This document shows positions 1 to 9,304 of a stretch of 39,673 bases of DNA, one piece after another. Position numbers and translations under genes: made by a program. Within the stretch, counting starts at the first letter, position 1. The number at the start of each line of letters is the position of its first letter. Source of the stretch: Selenomonas sp. ND2010. Lineage in GTDB: Bacteria > Bacillota > Negativicutes > Selenomonadales > Selenomonadaceae. The notes under the pieces are model-generated. The model was given only the letters and a program-made list of their open reading frames with translations, was not told where the DNA came from and searched no databases. The stretch covers positions 1 through 39,673 of the forward strand of contig NZ_JNKI01000024.1 in assembly GCF_000702005.1 (NCBI RefSeq), written 5' to 3'.

Positions 1-310
1 TCGGTTAGAGTCGGCACGAATTGCTGCACCCTCGGAGGGGGGAGCCCCGCGAAACTTGCCACAGACTCAGCCACCGCTAGGGGCAGTGCCATAAACGAAG
101 CGTTTGATGTTTTTCGTGAAGAACGAAATTTTTATCCTCACCGTTCGTCGAAAAATTGCTACCGTTCAAGCGAAGCGCGTTTTGCAACTTTTTCGATGCT
201 TAATTAAAGATAAAAATTTCGTTTAGAAAAACATCTCCCGCGTAGTGTTGGCACTGCCCCTAGCGGCGGCGAAGAGTTGCTTCGAATGAGACCTGCAAAC
301 GGTAATTGAT
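1..310. repeat. Long imperfect hairpin element (left copy)
   Basis: No gene is seen here. Positions 74-90 and 250-266 form an exact 17-bp inverted repeat (CCGCTAGGGGCAGTGCC and its complement). Inside it, 109-136 and 209-232 pair imperfectly (GTTTTT...CGAAATTTTTATC against GATAAAAATTTCG...AAAAAC). Further in, CGAAAAATTGC (about 149-159) can pair with GCAACTTTTTCG (about 184-195). Positions 74-266 therefore fold into one long interrupted stem. The right half (about 169-309) resembles the reverse complement of 39521-39673, so this is a repeated element rather than a unique leader. Its identity is not known to me. It could be a non-coding RNA, a MITE-like repeat or a structured intergenic repeat. 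Confidence 0.7.
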
Positions 311-350
311 TTGCTCCATTCTTTTAAGCGCCGCTTCTCCTACCTTCTTC

Positions 351-379
351 TTGCCACAATCGACATTTGTGTTTATAAT
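351..379 (+). promoter_or_regulatory. nadABC promoter
   Basis: A sigma70-type promoter reads TTGCCA (351-356), a 17-bp spacer, then TATAAT (374-379). The start of transcription would fall near 386, inside the palindrome at 377-416. It lies 67 bp upstream of the nadA start codon. Confidence 0.75.
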
Positions 380-416
380 AATATTGTCTACTGTCATGAC
401 AGTAGACAATATTATT
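377..416. promoter_or_regulatory. 40-bp perfect palindromic operator of nadABC
   Basis: The forty bases centred between 396 and 397 are a perfect palindrome. The core is GTCTACTGTC/GACAGTAGAC, flanked by AATAATATT/AATATTATT. It overlaps the end of the -10 box and the predicted transcription start, which is where a repressor would block initiation. NAD genes in Firmicutes are commonly controlled by NiaR or NrtR; which one binds here cannot be told from this sequence. It could also form a hairpin at the 5' end of the mRNA. Confidence 0.7.
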
Positions 417-445
417 TACTTTACAAAAAAAAATGGAGCGTTATT

Positions 446-1354
446 ATGGAAGATATCATCGACGAAATCATGCGACTGAAAAAGGAACGCAACGCGATTA
501 TCCTTGCTCATGTCTACCAGCCAGAAGAAATTCAGGAAATTGCCGATTTCACTGGCGACTCCTACGGACTGTCCCGTCAAGCGGCAGAAACCGATGCGGA
601 TGTTATCGTATTTGCCGGCGTCCGCTTTATGGCGGAAACCGCCAACATCCTGTCGCCCGACAAAATCACCTTGCTGCCAGCTGCCGATGCCGGCTGCCAG
701 ATGTTCACCAACGCCATCGAAGGACAGGTACGTCAAGCAAAACTTGACAATCCCCATGCCCTCATCGTCTCCTATGTGAACACGCCAGCTTCGGTCAAGG
801 CCATGAGCGACATCTGCTGTACCTCCTCCAATGCCGCTGCCGTCGTCGACTCACTTCCCAAAGACAAAGAAGTCATCTTCGTCCCGGACCGCAATCTCGG
901 CTCTTGGGCTGAAGAGCAATGCAACCGCTCACTGCTGAAATGGCAGGGTGGTTGTCCCATCCACGGAATGCTTACCGTTACCGATATCCGCATGGCCAAA
1001 ATCAAATATCCCCAGGCACTGGTTCTCATGCATCCCGAATGCCGTGCGGAGGTTCGTGAACTAGCCGACTACATTGGCAGCACCAGCGGCATCATCAAAT
1101 ACGCCGAAAAAAGCGAAGCGACAGAATTCATCATCGCCACCGAGGAAGGTGTCCTGTATGAACTGTCCGAACGCTGTCCAAACAAACAATTTCATCTTGC
1201 CTCCCGTCGCCTGCTTTGCACCAACATGAAAAAGACCACATTGGAAAAAATACGCGATTCTTTGAAAACACTCGAGCCGCGCATTATCGTTCCCGAAGAA
1301 ATCCGGGAACGCTCCGCAGCCGCACTTGAAAAAATGCTTGCGATAGAGGGGTAA
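446..1354 (+). CDS. nadA: Quinolinate synthase A
   Basis: This 302-residue [4Fe-4S] enzyme condenses iminoaspartate with dihydroxyacetone phosphate to make quinolinate, the second step of de novo NAD synthesis, in the cytoplasm. Three cysteines match the family's cluster ligands in position: C84 (AGCQMF), C170 (GGCPIHG) and C258 (LLCTNMK). The ATG at 446 was chosen because GGAG lies seven bases upstream and because the promoter and operator at 351-416 rule out the longer reading from 311. The length agrees with bacterial NadA. It is the first gene of nadABC, six bases before nadB. The 40-bp palindrome upstream implies repression by a niacin- or NAD-responsive regulator. Confidence 0.95.
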   Translation: MEDIIDEIMRLKKERNAIILAHVYQPEEIQEIADFTGDSYGLSRQAAETDADVIVFAGVRFMAETANILSPDKITLLPAADAGCQMFTNAIEGQVRQAKLDNPHALIVSYVNTPASVKAMSDICCTSSNAAAVVDSLPKDKEVIFVPDRNLGSWAEEQCNRSLLKWQGGCPIHGMLTVTDIRMAKIKYPQALVLMHPECRAEVRELADYIGSTSGIIKYAEKSEATEFIIATEEGVLYELSERCPNKQFHLASRRLLCTNMKKTTLEKIRDSLKTLEPRIIVPEEIRERSAAALEKMLAIEG

Positions 1355-1360
1355 TGAACC

Positions 1361-3004
1361 ATGCAACGATATCTGATGAATTTTAACACCCGCAATATGG
1401 AGACCCGCAACACCGAATGCCTGGTAGTCGGCTCCGGCGTTGCCGGCCTTACGGCAGCTGTCCAACTGGCACGTCATGGCCATCATGTACTGCTCGCCGT
1501 CCGCGATACCCTTGCGGACAGCAACACCGCCAAGGCACAAGGCGGAATTGCCGCCTCCTTCGGCAAAGATGACAATCCCGCCCTTCATCTGCAGGATACC
1601 CTCACCGCTGGCGCCGGACTAAGCGACGAATCGGTATCCCAACTGGTCGTGACCGAAGGTCCTGACGACATTCGCTGGCTGGCAAATAACGGCGCCGAAT
1701 TCGACCGTACCGAGGATGGCTCCCTCGCACTAGGGCGCGAGGGCTGTCACAGCCGCAACCGCATCGTCCACAGTCATGGTGACGCTACCGGTGCCGAAGT
1801 TGCCCGCGCCTTAACGGTACTAGCCGCCACCGAACCAAACATCCGCACTCTGGAAGGCTGTTATATCGTTGACCTGCTCACTCATGAAGGCCGCTGCTAT
1901 GGGGCCATTGCCCTCTGGCACGGACGGAAAATCTGTCTGCGCGCCCAGCATACGGTACTGGCTACCGGCGGACTTGGCCGCCTATTTCTGCACACCACCA
2001 ATCCGGAAGGGGCCACAGGCAGCGGTACTGCCTTGGCGGCACGAGCCGGCGCAGCATTAGCCGACATGGAATTTGTGCAATTCCATCCTACGGCACTGGC
2101 ACTTCCCGGCTGCCCGAATTTCCTGATTTCTGAAGCCGTCCGCGGTGCTGGTGCGCATCTCGTCAATCTTGACGGAAAGCGCTTCATGCCACCCCTTCAC
2201 CCCATGGCCGAACTCGCCCCGCGCGACGTAGTAGCGCGCTGCATCTTCCAAGAGATGACCAAAGCCAATGCTCCCCATATCTGGCTTGATGCCCGCCATA
2301 TCAAAAATGCCGCCAAACTCTTTCCCATGATTGCCGCCACCTGCCGTGAATACGGTGTCGATATCGAAAACGATTTAATCCCCATCGCTCCAGCCGCTCA
2401 CTATATGATGGGTGGGATCAAAACGGACACCTGGGGACGCACGAATCTTACCGGCCTATACGCCTGTGGCGAAGCCGCCTGCACGGGCCTGCAGGGTGCG
2501 AACCGCCTTGCCAGCAACAGCCTGCTGGAAGGTTTGGTATTCGGCCGCCGCGTCGCCACCATTATCGGCAAGACACGATTGCCACAGGCCGACCGCGGCC
2601 TCTATTGGCGGGAAGAAAATCTCTCCGAAGCCCCCTTAGAATCGGTCACGGAGGATTGCCGCCGCAGTCAGGAAATCATGAGCCGCTATCTCGGAATCAC
2701 GCGCAATGCCGCCGATCTTACCCGTGGGAAGGAAAAAATACTAGATCTTACGAAACGTTACGAAGGCTGTGCCGCCCACACGCCAGAGGAACTTGACCTG
2801 CGCGCCCGCCTGACCTGCGACCTGCTGATTGTCCATGCAGCCATGCGCCGCCAAGAGAGCCGCGGCGCACATTACCGCAGCGATTTCCCCCAAAAAGACG
2901 ACGCCTACCGGAAGCACTTCAGTGATACGCGGCCTGTATACGACGATGCCCAAAACATAAAGGAAGAAAAAACAGCAGCCGCTGCCATCGGCTTTGCCCT
3001 ATAA
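1361..3004 (+). CDS. nadB: L-aspartate oxidase
   Basis: This 547-residue flavoprotein oxidises L-aspartate to iminoaspartate, the substrate of NadA. An N-terminal FAD-binding Rossmann motif GSGVAGL (about residues 22-28) and the typical AKAQGGIAA segment are present. So is the substrate-loop region HSRNRIVHSHGDATG, shared with fumarate reductase/succinate dehydrogenase flavoproteins. A C-terminal helical domain with RLTCDLLIVHAAMRRQESRGAHYR follows. The start at 1361 has AGAGGGG nine bases upstream, overlapping the end of nadA. It sits between nadA and nadC, 18 bases before nadC, consistent with one transcript. Length and motifs are normal and nothing looks damaged. Confidence 0.95.
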   Translation: MQRYLMNFNTRNMETRNTECLVVGSGVAGLTAAVQLARHGHHVLLAVRDTLADSNTAKAQGGIAASFGKDDNPALHLQDTLTAGAGLSDESVSQLVVTEGPDDIRWLANNGAEFDRTEDGSLALGREGCHSRNRIVHSHGDATGAEVARALTVLAATEPNIRTLEGCYIVDLLTHEGRCYGAIALWHGRKICLRAQHTVLATGGLGRLFLHTTNPEGATGSGTALAARAGAALADMEFVQFHPTALALPGCPNFLISEAVRGAGAHLVNLDGKRFMPPLHPMAELAPRDVVARCIFQEMTKANAPHIWLDARHIKNAAKLFPMIAATCREYGVDIENDLIPIAPAAHYMMGGIKTDTWGRTNLTGLYACGEAACTGLQGANRLASNSLLEGLVFGRRVATIIGKTRLPQADRGLYWREENLSEAPLESVTEDCRRSQEIMSRYLGITRNAADLTRGKEKILDLTKRYEGCAAHTPEELDLRARLTCDLLIVHAAMRRQESRGAHYRSDFPQKDDAYRKHFSDTRPVYDDAQNIKEEKTAAAAIGFAL

Positions 3005-3022
3005 CGAAAGGAAAATTCAACT

Positions 3023-3862
3023 ATGACCATGTTAGATCTCGATTCCAAAATCATCGCTTGGCTCCAGGAAGATATTGGCAGCGGTGACATTACCAGCCTT
3101 GCCACCGTTCCCGAAACCGCCACCGCCCATGCCATCATCCACGCCAAGGATACCGGCATCCTCGCTGGTATCGAAATCGCCCAGCGCGTCTTTACGCTGC
3201 TCGATCCCACGATAAAATTCACCGCTAAGCTCGAGGACGGCGCCCAGCTTACACCAAGCTCAGTTATTGCCACCATCGATGGCAAAGCCCGTACCCTGTT
3301 ATCCGGCGAGCGGCTGGCACTGAATCTTTTACAGCATCTATCCGGAGTTGCCACCCGCACCCATAAACTCGCAGCCATTGCCGCACCGTTCGGAGCAAAA
3401 CTCGTCGACACGCGCAAGACTACACCAGGCCTGCGCCTGCTTGACAAATACGCAGTCAAAGTTGGCGGTGGTGCCAATCACCGCCTTGGTCTTTACGATG
3501 CCATCCTCATCAAGGACAATCACATCCAGGTAGCCGGCGGCATCAAAGAAGCCCTGAGCCGCGCCCACGCCTATGCCTCCCACATGACCAAAATCGAAAT
3601 CGAAGTCGAAGACATCCAAGGCGTTCAAGAAGCCCTGGAAGGCGGTGCTGATGTCATCATGCTCGATAATATGCCTCCGGCCCAGATGGCAGAAGCCGTA
3701 AATCTCATCGACCATCGGGCCATCGTCGAAGCCTCTGGCGGCATCGACGAAACCACCCTTGCCGCAGCCGCCCAAAGCGGCGTCGACATCATCTCTGTCG
3801 GAGCACTCACCCACAGCGTCAAAGCCCTCGATATCAGCATGGATATCGGCGAAATCAAATAA
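3023..3862 (+). CDS. nadC: Nicotinate-nucleotide pyrophosphorylase (quinolinate phosphoribosyltransferase)
   Basis: This 279-residue enzyme converts quinolinate and PRPP to nicotinate mononucleotide, CO2 and pyrophosphate, completing the branch begun by NadB and NadA. The family signatures DTRKTTPGLR, KYAVKVGGGANHRLGLYDAILIKDNH, EIEVED and DVIMLDNM are all present, so active-site arginines and lysines are retained. GAAAGGA precedes the start by about ten bases; an ATG two codons later is an alternative. It is the last gene of nadABC, and a strong hairpin terminator begins at the stop codon. Confidence 0.95.
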   Translation: MTMLDLDSKIIAWLQEDIGSGDITSLATVPETATAHAIIHAKDTGILAGIEIAQRVFTLLDPTIKFTAKLEDGAQLTPSSVIATIDGKARTLLSGERLALNLLQHLSGVATRTHKLAAIAAPFGAKLVDTRKTTPGLRLLDKYAVKVGGGANHRLGLYDAILIKDNHIQVAGGIKEALSRAHAYASHMTKIEIEVEDIQGVQEALEGGADVIMLDNMPPAQMAEAVNLIDHRAIVEASGGIDETTLAAAAQSGVDIISVGALTHSVKALDISMDIGEIK

Positions 3863-3903
3863 ATACAAAAATGGAGCTGTGCCCCAGCTCCATTTTTGTA
3901 TTT
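3861..3903. terminator. Bidirectional terminator between nadC and hsdR
   Basis: A perfect 18-bp stem (3861-3878 with 3886-3903) has a 7-base loop, GTGCCCC. One end of the stem is A-rich and the other T-rich, so it can end transcripts from both sides. The hsdR stop codon (3902-3904) lies in its right arm and the nadC stop in its left. Confidence 0.85.
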
Positions 3904-6900
3904 ATTTCTGAAACTCATGGAACATAACGGCCGCCAACGCATTCATGATAGCATGGTAGCGTTCCGATTCCTGAAACATCCGCGTGAATGTTTCCGTGCT
4001 TTCGATGTAGGCAGTTTGTGCCGTCTCATCAAAAATTCCCGGAAATACGTTTTTCATGAACATCTGCTGTCCATTGTTTTGGGCAGCTTTTTTTAATTTC
4101 TTGTTATTCTTTAGCTTTTCATAGAGGACGGTAGCTACTACGCGGTCGCCTTCCTCGAATTGCCCGGCGAACTGTTCGTTGATTTTGGCGATAACCTCTT
4201 CGAGCGGACTTAGGGTTTCTTCCTGTTTGACTGGTTTTTTCGGCCTAGCAGGTCCAAACTCACCTTTTTCTTCCTTTACCAATTCAATGGAACCCGCAAA
4301 GGTTTTTTGCAGATTATAGAATTCCAGGCGCACGCGGTTGTTCAAATCAAAAGGCGTTGCCGGGTCACTGGGCAGAACCTTTGCCAGATAAGAACAGAAG
4401 ATATATTCCTGATGCAGGGGGCTATCAAACATCCGCGTAATCTGCGTGATGTAGGCGTACCATTTCACGAAGGTGCGGCAAAGCTTGCGGAATTGATAGC
4501 GTTGCTCCTGATTCAGGTCATTGTACTTGTGCTGTACTGGCAACAGCGTATTGGTTATGGCAGCCTGTGTCCGGTTGTTCTTGCGGGCATTCTCATCGAA
4601 ATAGATTTGATTGACATTTTCGATGTCATTTTCGTCATAAATCTTATATTCATGGAGCATCTTCTGCACCTTGTAGATGGTATCCGTATTGATTTCCTGC
4701 TCCAAGTAAGTCTCCTGATAGAATGGCTGGAATGCTTCCAATATTTCATCCTTCGTGTTGACGAAATCCAAAATAAAGGTATCTTCCTTATCCGGATGAC
4801 AGCGATTCAAGCGGGATAAGGTCTGAACCGCTTTTACGCCACGCAGCTTCTTATCGACAATCATCGTATGCAGCAGAGGTTCATCAAAACCGGTCTGGTA
4901 TTTCTCCGCCACGATGAGGATATTGCCTTCGTCATGGAATACCTGCTTAGTCTGTGCTTCGGATACGGTGTTGCCTTCGGCATCCACGTTCATATTGCTT
5001 TCCGTATATTCCCTGTCACTGGCATCATCCGGGTCTTTGATACTGCCGGAAAAGGCAATGAGGATTTCTACATCATCATAATGATTCGCGGCAAGATACC
5101 GCTTGATTTCATGGAAGTAGCGGACAGCTGCCAAGCGTGAAGCGGTAACGACCATCATCTTGCCCTTCCCCTTGAGTTTCTTTTTCGTAATATCACGGAA
5201 GGTTTCTACGATGATGGCGGACTTCTGCTGAATGTTATACGGATGCAGTTCGCTGAACCGCTTAATCATCTTCAAGGCTTTAGACTGTGGTACATCAGGA
5301 TTATCGTCTACATTTTTAGCTAACTGATAGCATGTCTTGTAGGTCGTATAGTTCTGCAGCACATCGAGGATAAAGCCCTCCTCGATAGCCTGACGCATGG
5401 AATAGATATGGAAGGGATGGAAGGAACCATCGGTGAATTCGGTGCCGAACATCTCCAAGGTTTTCTGCTTCGGCGTAGCGGTAAAGGCAAAGAAGGAAAG
5501 GTTTTGATGACGTCCATGGGCAATCATCTCACGAACCATGCGGTCCTCAGAATCCAGAAGTTCATCCTCTGCCTTCCCCTCGATTTCCGCATATTCTTTC
5601 AATGCGTCCGAAGTATCCGCCAAAGCCACTTTCATCTTCATTGCTGAGCTGCCGGTCTGCGAAGAATGTGCTTCATCGACGATGATGGCAAAACGCTTGC
5701 CGGCGGTGTCGCTTACTTCTTCATAGATAACTGGGAATTTTTGAAGTGTCGTGACGATGATACGCTTGCCGGCATTGATTGCCCGTTTTAAATCCTGGGA
5801 AGTCTTTTTCTCACCGATGGTTTCGACGCTGCCAAGGGTGTGGTCAAAGCCTGTGACGGTATCCTGCAGTTGGGCGTCAAGGTTGCGGCGATCCGTTACG
5901 ATGACAACGGAGGTAAAGATTGGTTCATTGTCTGCATTATGGAGCGATGCCAGACGATAGGCTGTCCAGGCGATGGAATTCGATTTTCCCGAACCTGCCG
6001 AATGCTGAACCAGATAATTACGACCCGAACCATATTCGCGGACATCGAAAATCAACTTGCGGACAACATCCAGCTGATGGAAACGTGGAAAAATGAGTTT
6101 CTTCTTGGTAACATTGACCAGCTTTCCATTTTGTTTGATTTTCTCCTGCATAACCTGATAGCTTATGAATTTCTGCAGGATATCGAGCATACTGTCTTTT
6201 TGCAGGACAGTTTTCCAAAGATAGCTGGTGACATAATCATTGTCCGCAGTCTGGGGATTTCCTTTGCCACCATCAGCGCCGGGGCCATTGCTGCCCTGGT
6301 TAAATGGCAGGAAGAAGGTCTTATCGCCATTCAAGGTCGTAGTCATCGCGGCTTCGTAAAGGTCTACCGCAAAGAAAGCCAGGATACGGTGATTCAAGCG
6401 AAAAGCCGGTTCCCGAAAGTCACGGTCATACATCCACTGCGCCATGCCATTGTCGATGCTCTGTCCCGTCAGCTGATTTTTCAGCTCAATGGCAATCACG
6501 GGGATACCATTGACTGCCAGCATCATATCCACGCTATTCTTGTTCTTATCCGTATAATGCCATTGACGGATACATTGGCAAATGTTCTGCTGATAATGCT
6601 TGACTGCCTGCTCATTGAGGGTGGATTCCGGCTTGAAATAGCATACCTTAAAATCCATGCCACGATGCCGAAAGCCATGACGAAGAACAGAAATGAGTCC
6701 ATCCGCCAAAACTGCATCCTCAAAGCATTTGTAGAACTTGCGCAGTGGATCAGAATTACACTGACGTTCGAAACGCTGCCACATAATCGGCTGCGTTTTT
6801 TTGACAAATTTTACCAGCGTCTCAATGTCCAATGCCATATCGATAGAATTCCGATACCCGGAATCATCTGCTGGCTCATAGCCGCCTTCTGGCGATATCA

Positions 6901-6952
6901 GGAACTTTTCGATGTTCGCTTCAAACTGTTTTTCATTTTCTGCCAATGACAT
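3902..6952 (-). CDS. hsdR: Type I restriction endonuclease subunit R
   Basis: This 1016-residue motor and nuclease subunit of a type I restriction complex cuts DNA lacking the host modification after ATP-driven translocation. The N-terminal nuclease motif is visible in [15 protein letters not shown]. Helicase motifs follow in order: Walker [18 protein letters not shown], the DEAD-like [10 protein letters not shown], and [11 protein letters not shown]-terminal helical region presumably contacts the methylase core. ATG 6952 is preferred over a GTG one codon earlier; the ribosome site is weak (AAGTAGGTG), so translation may depend on the upstream gene. It is the last gene of the minus-strand restriction locus, 56 bases after rhuM. 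All visible motifs are intact. Confidence 0.92.
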   Translation of the reverse strand: MSLAENEKQFEANIEKFLISPEGGYEPADDSGYRNSIDMALDIETLVKFVKKTQPIMWQRFERQCNSDPLRKFYKCFEDAVLADGLISVLRHGFRHRGMDFKVCYFKPESTLNEQAVKHYQQNICQCIRQWHYTDKNKNSVDMMLAVNGIPVIAIELKNQLTGQSIDNGMAQWMYDRDFREPAFRLNHRILAFFAVDLYEAAMTTTLNGDKTFFLPFNQGSNGPGADGGKGNPQTADNDYVTSYLWKTVLQKDSMLDILQKFISYQVMQEKIKQNGKLVNVTKKKLIFPRFHQLDVVRKLIFDVREYGSGRNYLVQHSAGSGKSNSIAWTAYRLASLHNADNEPIFTSVVIVTDRRNLDAQLQDTVTGFDHTLGSVETIGEKKTSQDLKRAINAGKRIIVTTLQKFPVIYEEVSDTAGKRFAIIVDEAHSSQTGSSAMKMKVALADTSDALKEYAEIEGKAEDELLDSEDRMVREMIAHGRHQNLSFFAFTATPKQKTLEMFGTEFTDGSFHPFHIYSMRQAIEEGFILDVLQNYTTYKTCYQLAKNVDDNPDVPQSKALKMIKRFSELHPYNIQQKSAIIVETFRDITKKKLKGKGKMMVVTASRLAAVRYFHEIKRYLAANHYDDVEILIAFSGSIKDPDDASDREYTESNMNVDAEGNTVSEAQTKQVFHDEGNILIVAEKYQTGFDEPLLHTMIVDKKLRGVKAVQTLSRLNRCHPDKEDTFILDFVNTKDEILEAFQPFYQETYLEQEINTDTIYKVQKMLHEYKIYDENDIENVNQIYFDENARKNNRTQAAITNTLLPVQHKYNDLNQEQRYQFRKLCRTFVKWYAYITQITRMFDSPLHQEYIFCSYLAKVLPSDPATPFDLNNRVRLEFYNLQKTFAGSIELVKEEKGEFGPARPKKPVKQEETLSPLEEVIAKINEQFAGQFEEGDRVVATVLYEKLKNNKKLKKAAQNNGQQMFMKNVFPGIFDETAQTAYIESTETFTRMFQESERYHAIMNALAAVMFHEFQK

Positions 6953-7008
6953 CACCTACTTAACCTGTTTTTTCATGTTGTCCTTTTCACAAAGACATTA
7001 TCGCTGTT

Positions 7009-8013
7009 TTAATTGTCCGCTTCCTGCATCAGCCTGTCAAAGTCGCTGACATAGTGCTTATCCTGCAAGACACGATATTGCTCAAATTCGCTTTCGGCAA
7101 AAGCTTTGGCAATGGCTGCTGACACCTTTCCCTTGTCATGGAGGATTTCTGCATCATTGAATTGCAGAAAAGCATCCAATTTGCTGGCCCAGTCAGCCAT
7201 GGTCATGGGGATATGGCGGCGGGCCTGACGGGTGGCGTAGTCCAGATACATGGTGACAATCTCGTTAAGCTCTTGCATTTCTTCTTTAGCCAGATAATTC
7301 TTGGCAATTGACACGTCAGCCTTGACGATTTTTCCATCTGGGGCGTTTTTCCAAGAAGTCAGCCCCATGTGTTCCTTCTTGTGGTCGGCCCTGTCCATGA
7401 TGAGCTCTGCCGCTGTACTGCCGTGAACGGCATAGTGCATCTTATTCTGCACGGTAGCAAAAAAATCCTTGGTTGTCTTGCTGTCCAGCGTATAGTCCAC
7501 CGCCGTGGCGTAGATGTCCGTGATTTTTTGATAGAATCGCCGCTCACTGGCGCGAATCTCCTGAATCTCGGAAATCAGGTGGTCAAAATAGTCTTCGTCA
7601 AAAATCTGACCATTGATAAGACGGTTCTTGTCCAACACATATCCTTGCTTGGCAAAGGTGTCCAGCACCTTGGTAGCCCACTGGCGGAATTGGATAGCCC
7701 GCTGGGAGTTTACTTTGTAACCCACGGCGATAATGGCCGACAAAGAGTAGAACTTATATTGATAGGTTTTTCCATTATCAGCAACTTGTGCAAATTTTGC
7801 ACAAGTTGCATTCTCATCCTGTTCCCCATCCGTATAGATTTTCTTCAAGTGCTTGGCAACAACGCTACGGTCAATATCAAAGAGCTCTCCCATGGCCTTC
7901 TGCGTCAGCCATACATCACCGTCCTGCACACGCACTTCGATGGAGCCTGCGCCGCTGTCTTTGGTGAAAACGAGAAAATCTACTGTGCTATTACGGATAT
8001 TAAACTTAGCCAT
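7009..8013 (-). CDS. rhuM: RhuM-family protein in the restriction operon
   Basis: This 334-residue protein resembles the RhuM family named after a Salmonella SPI-3 gene, whose molecular role is unsettled. The N-terminal part looks like a DNA-binding region (VWLTQKAMGELFDIDRSVVAKHLKKIY). The family core YKFYSLSAIIAVGYKVNSQRAIQFRQWAT follows, then a helical C-terminal half. The ATG at 8013 shares one base with the hsdS stop codon (TGATG), so the two are translationally coupled; a TTG one codon earlier is less likely. Relatives are often found in type I restriction operons, but what they do there is not established. An accessory role in DNA binding or control of restriction is inference. Confidence 0.8.
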   Translation of the reverse strand: MAKFNIRNSTVDFLVFTKDSGAGSIEVRVQDGDVWLTQKAMGELFDIDRSVVAKHLKKIYTDGEQDENATCAKFAQVADNGKTYQYKFYSLSAIIAVGYKVNSQRAIQFRQWATKVLDTFAKQGYVLDKNRLINGQIFDEDYFDHLISEIQEIRASERRFYQKITDIYATAVDYTLDSKTTKDFFATVQNKMHYAVHGSTAAELIMDRADHKKEHMGLTSWKNAPDGKIVKADVSIAKNYLAKEEMQELNEIVTMYLDYATRQARRHIPMTMADWASKLDAFLQFNDAEILHDKGKVSAAIAKAFAESEFEQYRVLQDKHYVSDFDRLMQEADN

Positions 8014-9254
8014 CAAGCCACCACCTTCCGCTTGCCGGTGACTACTTCGTAGATAAGGGATTTTTTGTAGGATTCAAGGTCTTCGATAAGGGATTGCTTT
8101 TCGGAAATTAAAGCATCCATTTGTTTCGTGTTTGCATCAAGATAATCTGCTATTCGTTTTCGCTCCTCTATGCTAAATACAGGATATGGTATAGTAGATA
8201 CTTTTTCTTTAGTAAAATGTGGTATTGTTGCTTTATTGCAAACAAAGTCTACATAATCACGCTTAACTAATGCTTCAACTAAATATCTAGCATATCTATT
8301 ATCTTTAGAATCTTTAGCTCTAACAATCATTATTGAATTTTGGATATATGTTTCTGTTGATGGTTCTTCTTCAACTATTGCTGCCCCACCAGCTCCAGCC
8401 CCGCCTTCTACAATAAGCATATCCTTGCAATGCACAGCGTATTGTGATTTCTCTGCGTCATTAAACCACATAGATTTTAATTCGCCAGAAATACCATCAA
8501 AATGGACATTAGCTGCACAAATATATGGTTCTAAAGAATCTTCATCATTTCTTGATTTTGGACATAACATTTTGCCTAATATAACTTCATAATGAAGTCC
8601 TAATCGGCTTAAACGTATGTTTTCCGGCAACAAAGGTATCCATATATTATTTGTCTTATACATTTTTCCATTCTTATCTAATCCCTTAGTAACAGCTTCA
8701 TAGATAACCGCCTGTTTCAGTTCCTTGTATTCCTCAATACTGGCTTTAGCTTCAGCAATGATAGCATCTATCTTGGAACAACGGTCATCAAGATATTCAT
8801 ATATTGAATTTTGTTCACTAAAAGATGGGACAACAATTCGCATACTATTGTAATTAGATTGTGTCATACTTGGTAACGCCGTTTGAGTAGAGTATCTTTT
8901 GTAATCAAAACAAGTCGATAAATAGTAAAAGAACCGTAAAGAATATCCGTATTTAGCCTTCACATCAAATGCCGTGTCTACATTCCAGTATTTACCTTCT
9001 ATATATTGCGGAATATCTACAGTCCCTTTACGTCCTAACAAGACAGTAGGACCGTCTTTACTTTCTCCGCAAGTTCTAAAACTCCCCTTGCCACTTCCGT
9101 ATACAGGTGTCTCACCATCTGTTTTGGGGTCACTTCCATTAGAAATGGAAACAAAAAACTTTGCACTAGCTAATTGCCAATTTTGAGGAATATATCCCAA
9201 ATATCCAATACCACTATCCTTTAGCTCTGCCGCATCCCGCATTATCGCCTTCAT
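8013..9254 (-). CDS. hsdS: Type I restriction specificity subunit S
   Basis: This 413-residue subunit carries two target-recognition domains that choose the methylated and restricted DNA sequence. Its layout is TRD1 (about residues 1-165), a conserved helix (LDDRCSKIDAIIAEAKASIEEYKELKQ), TRD2 (about 215-370) and a second similar helix (LDANTKQMDALISEKQSLIEDL). The helical repeats end in the parallel phrases VIYEAVTKG and LIYEVVTGK. The start at 9254 was chosen for GGGGGA six bases upstream and the family-typical KDSGIGYLGYIPQNW. Reading open to 9350 would run through a hairpin. The TRDs are visibly richer in A+T than hsdM and hsdR, as expected for exchangeable domains. It lies in the same operon direction as hsdM but separated by 409 bases. 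Confidence 0.9.
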   Translation of the reverse strand: MKAIMRDAAELKDSGIGYLGYIPQNWQLASAKFFVSISNGSDPKTDGETPVYGSGKGSFRTCGESKDGPTVLLGRKGTVDIPQYIEGKYWNVDTAFDVKAKYGYSLRFFYYLSTCFDYKRYSTQTALPSMTQSNYNSMRIVVPSFSEQNSIYEYLDDRCSKIDAIIAEAKASIEEYKELKQAVIYEAVTKGLDKNGKMYKTNNIWIPLLPENIRLSRLGLHYEVILGKMLCPKSRNDEDSLEPYICAANVHFDGISGELKSMWFNDAEKSQYAVHCKDMLIVEGGAGAGGAAIVEEEPSTETYIQNSIMIVRAKDSKDNRYARYLVEALVKRDYVDFVCNKATIPHFTKEKVSTIPYPVFSIEERKRIADYLDANTKQMDALISEKQSLIEDLESYKKSLIYEVVTGKRKVVA

Positions 9255-9304
9255 CGACTTCCCCCACCATCTTGCTAATACTATTGTCACGGATAAAATT
9301 TTAC

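Noticed and set aside
1-310. tRNA or rRNA fragment in the left edge region
   Set aside because: No cloverleaf, T-loop or rRNA segment could be recognised. The inverted repeats explain the structure instead.
311-445. Upstream extension of nadA starting at 311
   Set aside because: It would run through the -35, -10 and palindromic operator. The extra residues are not NadA-like, and the ATG at 446 has a good ribosome site.
5840-6949. 369-codon open frame on the + strand inside hsdR
   Set aside because: It lies wholly antisense to a gene with complete helicase motifs, and has no ribosome site or recognisable domain.
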